This document shows, piece by piece, positions 11,000 to 21,136 of a DNA stretch of 64,000 nt. Position numbers and translations under genes: made by a program. The stretch spans positions 11,207,936-11,271,935 of the forward strand of contig NC_061817.1 of the NCBI RefSeq assembly GCF_021462225.1, written 5' to 3'. Every line of letters begins with the position of its first letter. Positions within the stretch are counted from its first letter, which is position 1. The stretch comes from Girardinichthys multiradiatus. Taxonomy: Eukaryota; Chordata; Actinopteri; Cyprinodontiformes; Goodeidae. The notes under the pieces were generated by a model. That model saw nothing but the letters and a program-made list of their open reading frames with translations. It searched no databases and was not told the DNA's origin.

Positions 11000-12223
11000 G
11001 AGGGATCTCCTCCCAGACCTGGACTAAAGCATCCGCCAACTCCTGGACAGTCTGTGGTGCAACGTGACGTTGGTGGATGGAGCGAGACATGATGTCCCAG
11101 ATGTGCTCAATCGGATTCAGGTCTGGGGAACGGGCGGGCCAGTCCATAGCTTCAATGTCTTCATCTTGCAGGAACTGCTGACACACTGCAGCCACATGAG
11201 GTCTAGCATTGTCCTGCATTAGGAGGAACCCAGGGCCAACCGCACCAACATATGGTCTCACAAGGGGTCTGAGGATCTCATCTCGGTACCTAATGGCAGT
11301 CAGGCTACCTCTGGCGAGCACATGGAGGGCCACCTCCAAGGAAATGCCACCCCACACCATTACTGACCCACTGCCAAACCGGTCATGCTGAAGGATGTTG
11401 CAGGCAGCAGATCGCTCTCCACGGTGTCTCCAGACTCTGTCACATGTGCTCAGTGTGAACCTGCTTTCATCTGTGAAGAGCACAGGATGCCAGTGGTGAA
11501 TTTGCCAATCCTGGTGTTCTCTGGCAAATGCCAAGCATCCTGCACGTTGTTGGGCTGTGAACACAACCCACCATTTGTGGACGTCGGGCCCTCATACCAT
11601 CCTCATGGAGTCAGTTTCTAACCGTTTGTGCAGACACATGCACATTTGTGGCCTGCTGGAGGTCATTTTGCAGAGCTCTGGCAGTGCTCCTCCTGTTCCT
11701 CCTTGCACAAAGGCTGAGGTAGCGGTCCTGCTGCTGGGTTGTTGCACTCCTACGGCCTCCTCCACGTCTCCTGGTGTACTGGCCTGTCTCCTGGTAGCGC
11801 CTTCAGGTTCTGGACACTACGCTGACAGACACAGCAAACCTTCTTGCCACAGCTAGCATTGATGTGGCATCCTGGATGAGCTGCACTACCTGAGCCACTT
11901 GTGTGGGTTGTAGAGTCCGTCTCATGCTACCACGAGTGTGAAAGCACCACCAACATTCAAAAGTGACCAAAACATCAGCCAGAAAGCATAGGTACTGAGA
12001 AGTGGTCTGTGGTCCCCACCTGCAGAACCACTCCTTTATTGAGTGTCTTGCTAATCGCCAAAGATTTCCCCCTGTTGTCTATTTCATTTGAACAACAGCT
12101 GTGAAATTGATTGTCAATCAGTGTTGCTTCCTAAGTGGACAGTTTGATTTCACAGAAGTTTGATTTACTTGGAGTTATATTGTGTTGTTTAAGTTTTTTT
12201 TTTGCTTACTTTTTTGAGCAGTG

Positions 12224-13860
12224 TATATGTATCAGAAATAGAGAAAGGCTAGTAAAACATATTTTAAAATGCCTAATTCCAGATCTTGAAGAAAAACTTC
12301 ATCCGATTTTCCAAACTGCTGACTGGAAAATTGGCTACAAATCTTTGATCGTTGCATGTATGCTCTGAATGGATGATGCATCTCAGCTACACAGATGATG
12401 GTTAGCTTATTAAGACCAGTAGAACGTCTGTTCTGCCCTATTCGATTAAAGCTCAGCCTCTTCCACCTCAGTTCTAGTTTAGAGAGTGCTCAGGGACTTC
12501 CTCTGCCCTCTGAATCATCTGTCTAGCTGCTCTCACAAACAACAAAGAGCACAATTTAGAGGAGGGATGCAATAGCATATGAGTCTGGGCACTCTTGATC
12601 TACCACAGACACAGACTTTTGGGGTTGTCCATATAACAAGAATCTAAATCCCAATGCACAAAATGCAACAACTGACTGAATGAATAATTCGGTTTGCATA
12701 TAAGATGAATAGCTCTCAACATTGTGTGTAACAACTGTAACCCATTTACACATCCTGAGATGCCACTGGTGTTGGAACACCGTAGGTTGTGTGATGCACT
12801 AGTAAGATAATCAGCAGTGACACGAGCGTTTGCCAAGCTGTCCTGAACTCCTTTCATGATTCTGAAATATTCACCACACAGGAGATTCTACAAAATGTAA
12901 AAAGGGGAGGGTGCTGGAGGGTCAAACAGAGTGTAAAATCATAGATTTTCACTTAGGAAAAGGCTGCTGTAGGGACATCACCACAGAAACAAGTGATGGA
13001 GTATACAAATTATCACTTTGATATCTCATACTCTGCATTTGGTCAAGATTTCATCCATTCTGATATGTGACATGCATCATGCTGCTTACCTCCACAAAAA
13101 GAAAGCAAGGAACTATAGAGCTGCTGCTCTTCACACCAGGCTTTTCCTCCAGCGCCATCCCTTTCTGTTCCTTCGACCCAGTCCAGCTTTCACTTTCCTT
13201 AATCTAAGAGAAAAGGAGAGTAATTCAGGTGAATGCACCGGCCAATCATAGGTGTCTGTCCACAGTAAAATCAGGTGAAAGGTGAAAACAGGACACAGAG
13301 CTTTCCTCAGTCATCATAAACCTGTTTCTTCTGGAACCTAATTGAAGCACCAAATTTGTCGCTCATTTCTACTCACTCTGTAGAGTTCTCTTTTTATTCT
13401 GTTATTTGTCATTTGATATTTTTCTGTATTTTACTTAAACAGAGCAACTATAACAGGAAAATATTAGTTGGAATCCATACAATCAACAAATGAATGATAA
13501 GACATGTATTTATGTAATGTTAGATGTAACTCTATACTGGCTATAGTTGTTGGTGTTTAAGAGTGAAATAAGTGTGTCAAACTCTCCTTTTACATTTACG
13601 TAAGTGAGAAACAAAACTAATGTAGACCATATAATATTTATAGAACATAGATGGTTAATTTTTCCATATACAACTATAAAAACAAATAACAGTAGTCCAA
13701 CATAATTAAACAGATTAATGGCTGTTTTTGATAGAAATTTTGTTTCTACATGGGAAATAATTCACCAGTGGATGAAAGCGGAGTAATAGAAAACCAACAG
13801 ATCCAGCAGTTACGACATGCATGCTGCTAATTCTCTTCAAGCAAATCATTATAATGAAAT
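12224..13860. other. Unassigned sequence
   Basis: No gene is recognised. A stretch at 12461-12500 resembles 6262-6301 inside another element (CCTCAGTTCTAGTTT followed by GCTCAGGGA), so it is probably part of an unnamed repeat. The open stretches at 12135-12368, 12556-12857 and 13018-13251 show no family motif. Confidence 0.4.
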
Positions 13861-13989
13861 GGGTGTGTTTGTAAAATAGTAGCAGTGTGAAGTTTATTCA
13901 GTGAAGTTGTTCATTCTGTGAAAAGAACAGTTGGCCCTAATCGAAGGACTAAGTGTTAAAATGCATTCCTCTCTGAATATCTATGTAAA

Positions 13990-15018
13990 ATGTTCTAGAC
14001 ATTGTTCAGAAGAATAGCATACTTTAATTATAAGTTGAGAAAGGAAAACATTCAAAGAAGTTCAGAAGGTGCTAAACTTAAATGATCTCAAATGCTTTAA
14101 AATAAAAACAAAACCCAGAAAGACATGGAAGAAAACTAAGAACTATTAAAACATTGGATCAAAAATAACCAAAATGTCAAACAGCTGCGGGAGGATAAAA
14201 AAACTCGACGGTTACCTGTAAGTATTTTAAAAAATGTATAAACATCCATGTGAAACAAAGGTTTTTGCAAGGAGATCCTTCAAGTTCCCATTGATTTAAA
14301 AACATGGGCTACATAAAGAACAATTTGCCAAAGAACATATCATTTAGGGCTGCACAGTGGCGCAGTTGGTAGCACTGTTGCCTTACAGCAAGAAGGTCCT
14401 GGGTTTGATTCCCAGATGGGGGTCTTTCTGCATGGAGTTTGCATGTTCTCCCCGTGCATGCGTGGGTTCTCACCGGGTACTCCGGCTTCCTCCCACAGTC
14501 CAAAGACATGCCTGTTACGTTAATTGCTCTCTCTAAATTGCCCTTAGGTGTGTGAATGAGTGTGTGCATGGTTGTTTGTGTGTTGCCCTGCGATGGAATG
14601 GCGACCTGTCCGGGGTGTACCCTGCCTCTTGCCCATAGACTGCTGGAGATAGGCACCAGCTCCCCACGACCCACTATGGATTAAGCGGTAGAAAATGACT
14701 GACTGACATATCGATTGGTCTAAAGAGAGGCCACAGTACACTGAGAAACATGGTGACTATGGGGATGTTTTTCTATTTCTCTTGGCCTATTGATCACAAA
14801 ACAAGAATCATGGGTAAATTTACATTCATCAAAATATTTGAAGAGGTCACTCTGCTTTTTTGTTGAAGAAGTGTTAAAAGGGTGTTTCAGTACAGTGACG
14901 ACAAACACACCAGTAAGCAAACAACATCTTTTTTCCAGACCCATAAGATTAACCTTAGTGTACAGATGCTATTCTCCAGACTATAAAAGGTTGGTTCTGC
15001 CTCTTCTTATTGGATTAT
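13990..15018 (+). pseudogene. Degenerate Tc1-like transposase of the host relic
   Basis: Remnants of a Tc1-family transposase lie in the same order as in intact relatives, with many stops and indels: the N-terminal helix-turn-helix region before 14240, the pre-catalytic block up to 14341, and then, past the inserted SINE, IDWSKERP-like sequence and a DDKHTSKQTTSFFQ-like stretch around 14895-14940. The second catalytic Asp region is recognisable. The third catalytic motif is destroyed or was removed near the copy B insertion. The coordinates are approximate. Confidence 0.65.
14342..14705 (+). mobile_element. tRNA-derived SINE with 7-bp target duplication
   Basis: An A box (TGGCGCAGTTGG, 14358-14369) and a B box (GGGTTTGATTCC, 14401-14412) mark a polymerase III promoter in a tRNA-like head. 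The body contains GCATGTTCTCCCCGTGC, TCCTCCCACAGTCCAAAGAC and GGCGACCTGTCCGGGGTGTA, typical of a very common fish repeat. The tail is a short TGAC repeat. ACATATC flanks it on both sides (14335-14341 and 14706-14712), a target duplication generated inside the Tc1 relic. Confidence 0.9.
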
Positions 15019-15019
15019 A

Positions 15020-16629
15020 CAGGTCCTTCTCAAAATATTAGCATATTGTGATAAAGTTCATTATTTTCCATAATGTCATGATGAAAATTTAACATTCATA
15101 TATTTTAGATTCATTGCACACTAACTGAAATATTTCAGGTCTTTTATTGTCTTAATACGGATGATTTTGGCATACAGCTCATGAAAACCCAAAATTCCTA
15201 TCTCACAAAATTAGCATATCATTAAAAGGGTCTCTAAACGAGCTATGAACCTAATCATCTGAATCAAAAAGTTAACTCTAAACACCTGCAAAAGATTCCT
15301 GAGGCCTTTAAAACTCCCAGCCTGGTTCATCACTCAAAACCCCAATCATGGGTAAGACTGCAGACCTGATTGTTGTCCAGAAGGCCACTATTGACACCCT
15401 CAAGCAAGAGGGTAAGACACAGAAAGAAATTTCTGAATGAATAGGCTGTTCCCAGAGTGCTGTATCAAGGCACCTCAGTGGGAAGTCTGTGGGAAGGAAA
15501 AAGTGTGGCAGAAAACGCTGCACAACGAGAAGAGGTGACCGGACCCTGAGGAAGATTGTGGAGAAGGGCCGATTCCAGACCTTGGGGGACCTGCGGAAGC
15601 AGTGGACTGAGTCTGGAGTAGAAACATCCAGAGCCATCGTGCACAGGCGTGTGCAGGAAATGGGCTACAGGTGCCGCATTCCCCAGGTCAAGCCACTTTT
15701 GAAACAGAAACAGCAGCAGAAGCGCCTGACCTGGGCTACAGAGAAGCAGCACTGGACTGTTGCTCAGTGGTCCAAAGTACTTTTTTCGGAGGAAAGCAAA
15801 TTCTGCATGTCATTCGGAAATCAAGGTGCCAGAGTCTGGAGGAAGACTGGGGAGAAGGAAATGCCAAAATGCCAGAAGTCCAGTGTCAAGTACCCACAGT
15901 CAGTGATGGTCTGGGGTGCTGTGTCAGCTGCTGGTGTTGGTCCACTGTGTTTTATCAAGGGCAGGGTCAATGCAGCTAGCTATCAGGAGATTTTGGAGCA
16001 CTTCATGCTTCCATCTGCTGAAAAGCTTTATGGAGATGAAGATTTCATTTTTCAGCACGACCTGGCACCTGCTCACAGTGCCAAAACCAATGGTAAATGG
16101 TTTACTGACCATGGTATCACTGTGTTCAATTGGCCTGCCAACTCTCCTGACCTGAACCCCATAGAGAATCTGTGGGATATTGTGAAGAGAACGTTGAGAG
16201 ACTCAAGACCCAACACTCTGGATGAGCTAAAGGCTGCTATCGAAGCATCCTGGGCCTCCATAAGACCTCAGCAGTGCCACAGGCTGATTGCCTCCATGCC
16301 ACGCCGCATTGAAGCAGTCATTTCTGCAAAAGGATTCCCGACCAAGTATTGAGTGCATAACTGTACATGATTATTTGAAGGTTGACGTTGTTTGTATTAA
16401 AAACACTTTTCTTTTATTGGTCGGATGAAATATGCTAATTTTGTGAGATAGGAATTTTGGGTTTTCATGAGCTGTATGCCAAAATCATCCGTATTAAGAC
16501 AATAAAAGACCTGAAATATTTCAGTTAGTGTGCAATGAATCTAAAATATATGAATGTTAAAATTTCATCATGACATTATGGAAAATAATGAACTTTATCA
16601 CAATATGCTAATATTTTGAGAAGGACCTG
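15020..16629 (+). mobile_element. Tc1-like transposon, 1610-bp family, copy B (full length)
   Basis: The termini CAGGTCCTTCTCAAAA (inverted at the right end) are flanked by TA at 15018-15019 and 16630-16631. The length is 1610 bp, identical to copy D. Both long terminal repeats keep the outer and inner TTAGCATAT direct repeats. The element lies inside the older Tc1 relic 13862-16684. Confidence 0.96.
15348..16352 (+). pseudogene. Tc1 transposase, copy B (one stop; first catalytic Asp lost)
   Basis: The frame runs 335 codons from the ATG at 15348 to the stop after FPTKY with no indel. The only nonsense codon is TGA at 15438-15440 (codon 31), where copies A and D have CGA, a CpG-type change. 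The helix-turn-helix region, the basic GRKKCGRKR stretch and the C-terminus are all present. The second Asp (FQHDLAP) and the Glu (NPIENLW) are intact with DD34E spacing. The first catalytic motif, however, reads SEES instead of SDES, which replaces the Asp at about residue 148 with Glu. Even with the stop ignored, the protein would be expected to be inactive. Copy C shares both defects. Confidence 0.95.
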
Positions 16630-16684
16630 TATACTGTTGGCATTGTAAAGAAAAATAATGGCACTGATATTTTCTTGAACAGCC

Positions 16685-18969
16685 TAATATTCCATTTTCC
16701 TCAGTTTCTGTAGATTGATAACAGTTCTTTAAATATTTTGATTTAAAATATGTGTTATTGTTCCCATTGCATTTTCCTGCATGGAAATAAATCTATTGAA
16801 ATCCTCAGTTGTTCCCCTGTAGCTTCTCAAGTCTCTCAGGTTGCATGCTTGGGCTACAGTTGCACTTCTTACCAACTTCTTTATTTTTACCCAAACTGGA
16901 GGAAACCATACATCAGACAGCAGCAAATGTAGCTCACCGAAGCCCACTCACTCTGTCTCAATCCACAGCGCCCCCAAGTAGAAACCAACAATCATAAGTG
17001 GCTGCACAGATAACAAAATTTAACAAAATCTAACAAAAAAATACTATCCAAAAAATAACTGCTACAAAAATTTTAAGGAACAAAAATATCACAGGGAGGT
17101 TATAGTTACACAATTTTGAGCTTCATTGAGTTTTTAAACACAGTGTTATTATTTTAAACACAGCTGTTAAGGGCATGGGTTTTGATAAAGCATTTAACTT
17201 GGATATTTGGCTAAAAAGCTGATGGGGCTATCCTCAGTCTACACCTAAACATAAAAGTTTTTTTTTCACGATACTGTTGCAGCGAAAATTAGTTTTAAGT
17301 TATGCAAAGCAAAACAAACAAAACAAAAAAAACACAGAAACTACACATTTGATGATAAACTGGAAGAAAAATCATCTCCCAGGTCAAGACGTGACTCTTA
17401 GATACCAATCAACACACTTTTACTTTAGACCTCAACATGGCTATTTTCCAATCGTTTTAACACCAACTGCACACCATGCTTTATAAACCAAGATTTAAGT
17501 TAATGAGACTGAATAAAAAAAATAGAAAACTGTACAAAGGCCTCAAACATGTCTAGCAAAGGAAAAAAAAGGTTTGTTCTAGGCCATTGCACATTACTAT
17601 ACATCATATTTTTATCCTTTATTTTATATGTCACCGATGAAACAGTCATCACAAAGTGAAGTAACAGTTAAATAAGTCCACCCAGTTTTTCACAGTTGAT
17701 GTCTTTGGTCTTGGTTAATATAATGCCAAATCAAGGGGTGTTTGCTGAAAGACTCTTTATGAGGACTCGGTGCTGTTATTGAACCAAAACGTGATTTGTC
17801 TAATTTGGATGGAATAAATGTCAAAATCAAAGATTTATAATGGTCCATTTTTTTAAATTACATACCCCCTGTATTTTAAGAGGTTATTATTATTATTATC
17901 ATTATTATTATTACAATTTTGAAATAAACATACAGTCTTATGATGTATTGGCAGATATATTCAGTTGCTCTTATGCTGAAATGTGAATACAGGTTTCCTA
18001 GTGTGAACAGCTTTAATGGGTTTATATGAGTACTCATAAAATACTAAACACATTTTTGCCAAATATCCCAGTGCTTTGTGTTTGATTCACTTTAGGTCCC
18101 ACATGCAAACACATTAAAGACCAGCACACGCTGCCAACAACACGCACTGTGTGATCGTGGCTGTCATACTCCCAAAATTTTGTTTGCCAGTATTTGTAAG
18201 ACTAACCACTACAAGCATTATGTATAATGTGATAGAGAGTTTTTCTCCTAAAATCCTTCTCCGCCAGAGGGAAAAAATTGAGCCTGAGGGATAAATAAAA
18301 CATAAATCCAGGCTCTTAGCAGCTTTTATAACATCACAATGTGCCAACCAAGAGAACTTTAATGGTTAACTGGTTGAAGGCATGTCCTCATGTTGGCACA
18401 TCCGTGTATGTGATACTTGTCCCCCTTCAAAGAAAGAGAAAAGAAGGGAGTAGTTGTCACTGTGAAAAAGCAGTAACTTCCACTGAAGGACACTGACAGA
18501 GACAGAGGAGATGGTGAAACGGAGGGGAAAAAGGCTGCTCTCTCGTCACCCCATGAGAACAATTGAGATGTTACTTCCTGTTTCATTGGCTCGGTGTGAG
18601 GCAGCACAGAGGAATTCTCCCACACTTCGGCCCATCAAAGAGCTTGTGTTGGCAGGTTTCCCAATGGTGTAATTATGTTTTGAGGAAAAGGCTCAAGTGG
18701 CCTGAGATGAAGCGAATAAGAGTCTAGTGATTAATATCTAAGAAACACAACACTAAGCCTTTAGGTGAGGATAGGACTATTAAAGTCTACGTTATGCTCC
18801 TCTCAGGTATATGCAGACTGCTGATAGATTTTGCAAGTTTGCAGGTTGATTAGTATGAAAAAATCTGTTCACTGCTTTTAATGCAAAGCATGGGGACAGC
18901 GCTGGAGGCTGAGACAGATCCTCCATTCTCATGTTGCATCCTGACGATGTTATTTGAAGAATTAGCTCA
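16685..18969. other. Unassigned sequence
   Basis: No gene or mobile element is recognised in about 2.3 kb except a short TTA repeat. The open stretches at 17277-17486, 18114-18347 and 18359-18625 lack family motifs. Confidence 0.4.
17884..17912 (+). repeat. (TTA)n microsatellite
   Basis: About nine TTA/ATT units with one interruption (TATC). Confidence 0.8.
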
Positions 18970-19577
18970 GAAGATTATGATTCGGGTCAGGGGTCAGTAT
19001 CTGCCTCAAGGAGGAGTTCAAGTGTGTCAGCCTTTTGTTCACAGGCGATGGTAGGATGGAGCTGGAGATGCAGTGATGCAAGCACTGCTCCGGTCCATTG
19101 TGGCGCATAAAGTGCTGAGCAAAAAAACGAAGGTGACATGTCCATCTACAATCCCAGCCTTAGTTATGGTCATGAGAGAGATCATGGCCAAGAAGAATGA
19201 GATCTCGGGTACAAGCAACTGAAACGTGCTTCCATCGTAGGGTGGGCTGGGCACATCCGTAGAGACAGGATACAGAGTTCATTTGGGGGGAACTCAGAGT
19301 TGCTGCTCCTACTCGAAATGAGTCAGTCGAGATGGTTAGGCCATTTGATCTGGATGCTTTTTGGATACCTTCCTGGAGGCTTTGTCGGCACAACCCTACT
19401 GGTAGAAGACCCCAGGCCTGACTGAACCTGCAGGAGGGACTATATATATCCCTTGTGAGCTGGGAGCGCCTTGGGTTCCCCCGAATAAACTGCAGTGTGT
19501 CACTGTGTAGAAGGATGACTGTGTTTCCCTCATAGACCAGGTACCCAAACAACCCAATGACTAAATGGATGACTAGA
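18970..19577 (+). pseudogene. RTE-type LINE, 3' end of ORF2
   Basis: The sequence matches the C-terminal part of fish RTE-clade LINE proteins in scattered frames: GDGRMELEMQ, a YGHERD-like stretch at about 19165-19185, RSRVQATE at about 19199-19220, and VGWAGHIRRDRI, LLLLLEMSQSRWLGHLIWM and RDYIYPL..WERLGFP-like stretches to about 19480. It ends in a short degenerate ATGACTAAATGGATGAC tail. Numerous substitutions and indels mark an old, 5'-truncated copy. Confidence 0.75.
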
Positions 19578-19580
19578 ATA

Positions 19581-19659
19581 CAGGTCCTTCTCAAAATATT
19601 AGCATATTGTGATAAAGTTCATTATTTTCCATAATGTAATGATGAAAATTTAACATTCA
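19581..19659 (+). repeat. Isolated terminal fragment of the 1610-bp Tc1 family
   Basis: The outer 79 bases of the Tc1 terminal repeat (CAGGTCCTTCTCAAAA onward) are present after a TA at 19579-19580. They stop abruptly where L2-like LINE sequence begins. No second terminus pairs with it nearby. Confidence 0.9.
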
Positions 19660-19669
19660 ACATCCCTCC

Positions 19670-20383
19670 AAAACAAATTTGTCCCACTACAGAATGAAAA
19701 CCAGGAAAATGATCCATCTTCTGAGAACAATAAACGGTATAAGAACAATCTTCATTCTAAACAGTCTTCTCCTAAGCTGCCAGAGAAACAGCGCCCCACC
19801 GGACCAAGAACCCTAATAGTGGGCAACGCAGCTGTGAATGGGATCAAAAACCTCTGCAACAAGAAAAACACAGAAGTTATGATTGGTACCAGTAATGTGG
19901 TGTCCGATATCTCAGAGAATATTCTGGCGATCACAGAAGAGCATCGAAAACATTTTCATACACTTTGGAGCCATGGATGACGTAGCTAAGCAAAAAAATC
20001 TAAATTATTGAAGGAGGATTTAATTCGTCTGCTCCCCACCGAATTCCAGAGGAGAAGTGGACCCCCCTATTAAATTCCCCTCCCCCCAAACCCCGACCCA
20101 GACTGAGCGCCCCTGTTAAACCCCCATCACCCATGACCCCAACCCAGACCGCACAGAACTCTACCGTCTCTCCACTGAGCCCAATTCTTGCTTTTCTGGA
20201 TTTCACCGACAACGTGAAAGAGGTTTTTAAGATGGGGACCCAAATGGCTCTGACATCTTCTCCATTCAACACCCCCGTGGCTGAGGCCCTGCTACCGAAC
20301 CAACATCTTTCAAAAGCTGCAGAGCCTCACTACCTCCTAATCTATCTATCTCCTAATCAGGACCTTCAAATCACTTCTTTGTG
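19670..20383 (+). pseudogene. LINE ORF1-like remnant
   Basis: A stretch RTLIVGNAAVNGIKNLCNKK at about 19806-19865, followed by VVSDISENILAIT, resembles the esterase (SGNH)-like domain of L2/CR1 ORF1 proteins, in which a GDS motif is expected; here it reads VGNA. The frame breaks near 19945, and a proline-rich stretch follows. The function in LINEs is thought to be nucleic-acid or lipid-associated. This copy is broken. Confidence 0.55.
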
Positions 20384-21136
20384 ATACAGCCTGGGTCCCA
20401 GTGGTAACTCTATCAGAAATGAGCATGTCCAGGAAAAACTTGGACCCCTGATAGGAGATAGTTGTAAAATCTCTGTGCTTATACGTGACAGAAAGAACAA
20501 AGCTAAAAGGATAAGAGACAGTAATAAACAATCAACAAAAGCCATAAACTGTCAGGTACAACCAGACACAGAGTTAATATCAGCAACTAAGTCATATAAA
20601 CTGGCTTTATTGAACATCAGATCTTCGTCAGGAAAATCATTTTTAATCAATGACTTCATTACTGACCACGATCTTGATGTCGTTTGTAACAAACATGGTT
20701 ACATGAATTTAATGAAGCTCCTATTCTGAAAGAGGCGACACCTCCGAACTACAATTTTCTTTGTGAGAGGAGACAGCAAAGAAAAGGTGGAGGGGTTGCC
20801 ACTTTGTTTAAAGATTTATTAGAGTGTAAAAAAGTATTTCTGGGCAAATTTGACTCTTTTGAATATTTGGCTCTCCAAGTAAAGAGCCAGGTCCGAACAA
20901 TGTTCTTGAATATTTACAGGCCTCCTAAGTCCAAAACAAACTTTATCAGTGATTTTAATGAGTTTTTATCTGTGATATGTGTTGATTATGACTGTTTAAT
21001 TATTGTGGGAGACTTCAGCATTCACATGGACAATCGTGAAGACAGAAGTACTATAGATCTATGTGACACTCTTAGAAATTTTGGTTTGACTCAACATGTT
21101 AAACAGCAAACGCACAAACGCACAAACAGGGACATA

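Larger units (their letters stand above)
10440..11925 (-). pseudogene. Tc1-like transposase interrupted by LTR and frameshifts
   Basis: The start is the ATG at 11925-11923, which opens with [12 protein letters not shown]. The N-terminal DNA-binding part, down to about 11570, contains stops and a frame change. The longest open part (from 11564) holds the catalytic core: FTDES (first Asp), MQDNARPH (second Asp) and NPIEHIWD (Glu), with 34 residues between the last two, so DD34E is preserved. After the EEIPL motif the solo LTR begins at 10999, and the C-terminal piece (NMSRRCREVIQTHGGH) resumes on the other side at about 10453. The gene is dead through the insertion and the N-terminal damage, although all three catalytic residues survive. 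Confidence 0.9.
10141..12223 (-). mobile_element. Tc1-like transposon split by a solo LTR
   Basis: The ends CAATGCTCAAAAAA (left) and TTTTTTGAGCAGTG (right) are inverted and flanked by TA at 10139-10140 and 12224-12225. They match a widespread fish Tc1-like family with CACTGCTCAAAAAA termini. The element is 2083 bp, of which 517 bp are the inserted LTR plus its duplicated target, so the original length was about 1566 bp. Confidence 0.93.
13862..16684 (+). mobile_element. Old Tc1-like relic hosting a SINE and Tc1 copy B
   Basis: The left end GGTGTGTTTGTAAAATAGTAG and the right end TATTTTCTTGAACAGCC (about 16668-16684, followed by TA) are degenerate inverted termini of a fish Tc1-like family. 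Transposase blocks appear in order: GACATTGTTCAGAAGAA near 13998, a helix-turn-helix region to 14110, GGTTACCTGTAAGTATT near 14210 and CAATTTGCCAAAGAACAT at 14321-14338. The frame resumes after the SINE at about 14713, and an FQ..DDKHTSKQ-like second catalytic region lies near 14885-14930. Tc1 copy B then interrupts it at 15020, and the last 50 bp follow at 16632. Confidence 0.8.

Noticed and set aside
10935..11564. An intact Tc1 transposase gene
   Set aside because: The N-terminal domain is out of frame with stops and the C-terminus is separated by the LTR.
14358..14412. A tRNA gene
   Set aside because: The A and B boxes belong to a SINE head; the region lacks a proper cloverleaf and is followed by the SINE body and flanked by target duplications.
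15465..15752. Open frames antisense or shifted to the Tc1 transposases (also around 1355-1756, 15916-16261, 21409-22206, 52579-53532)
   Set aside because: They recur identically in every copy because they overlay the transposase gene; shadows, not separate genes.
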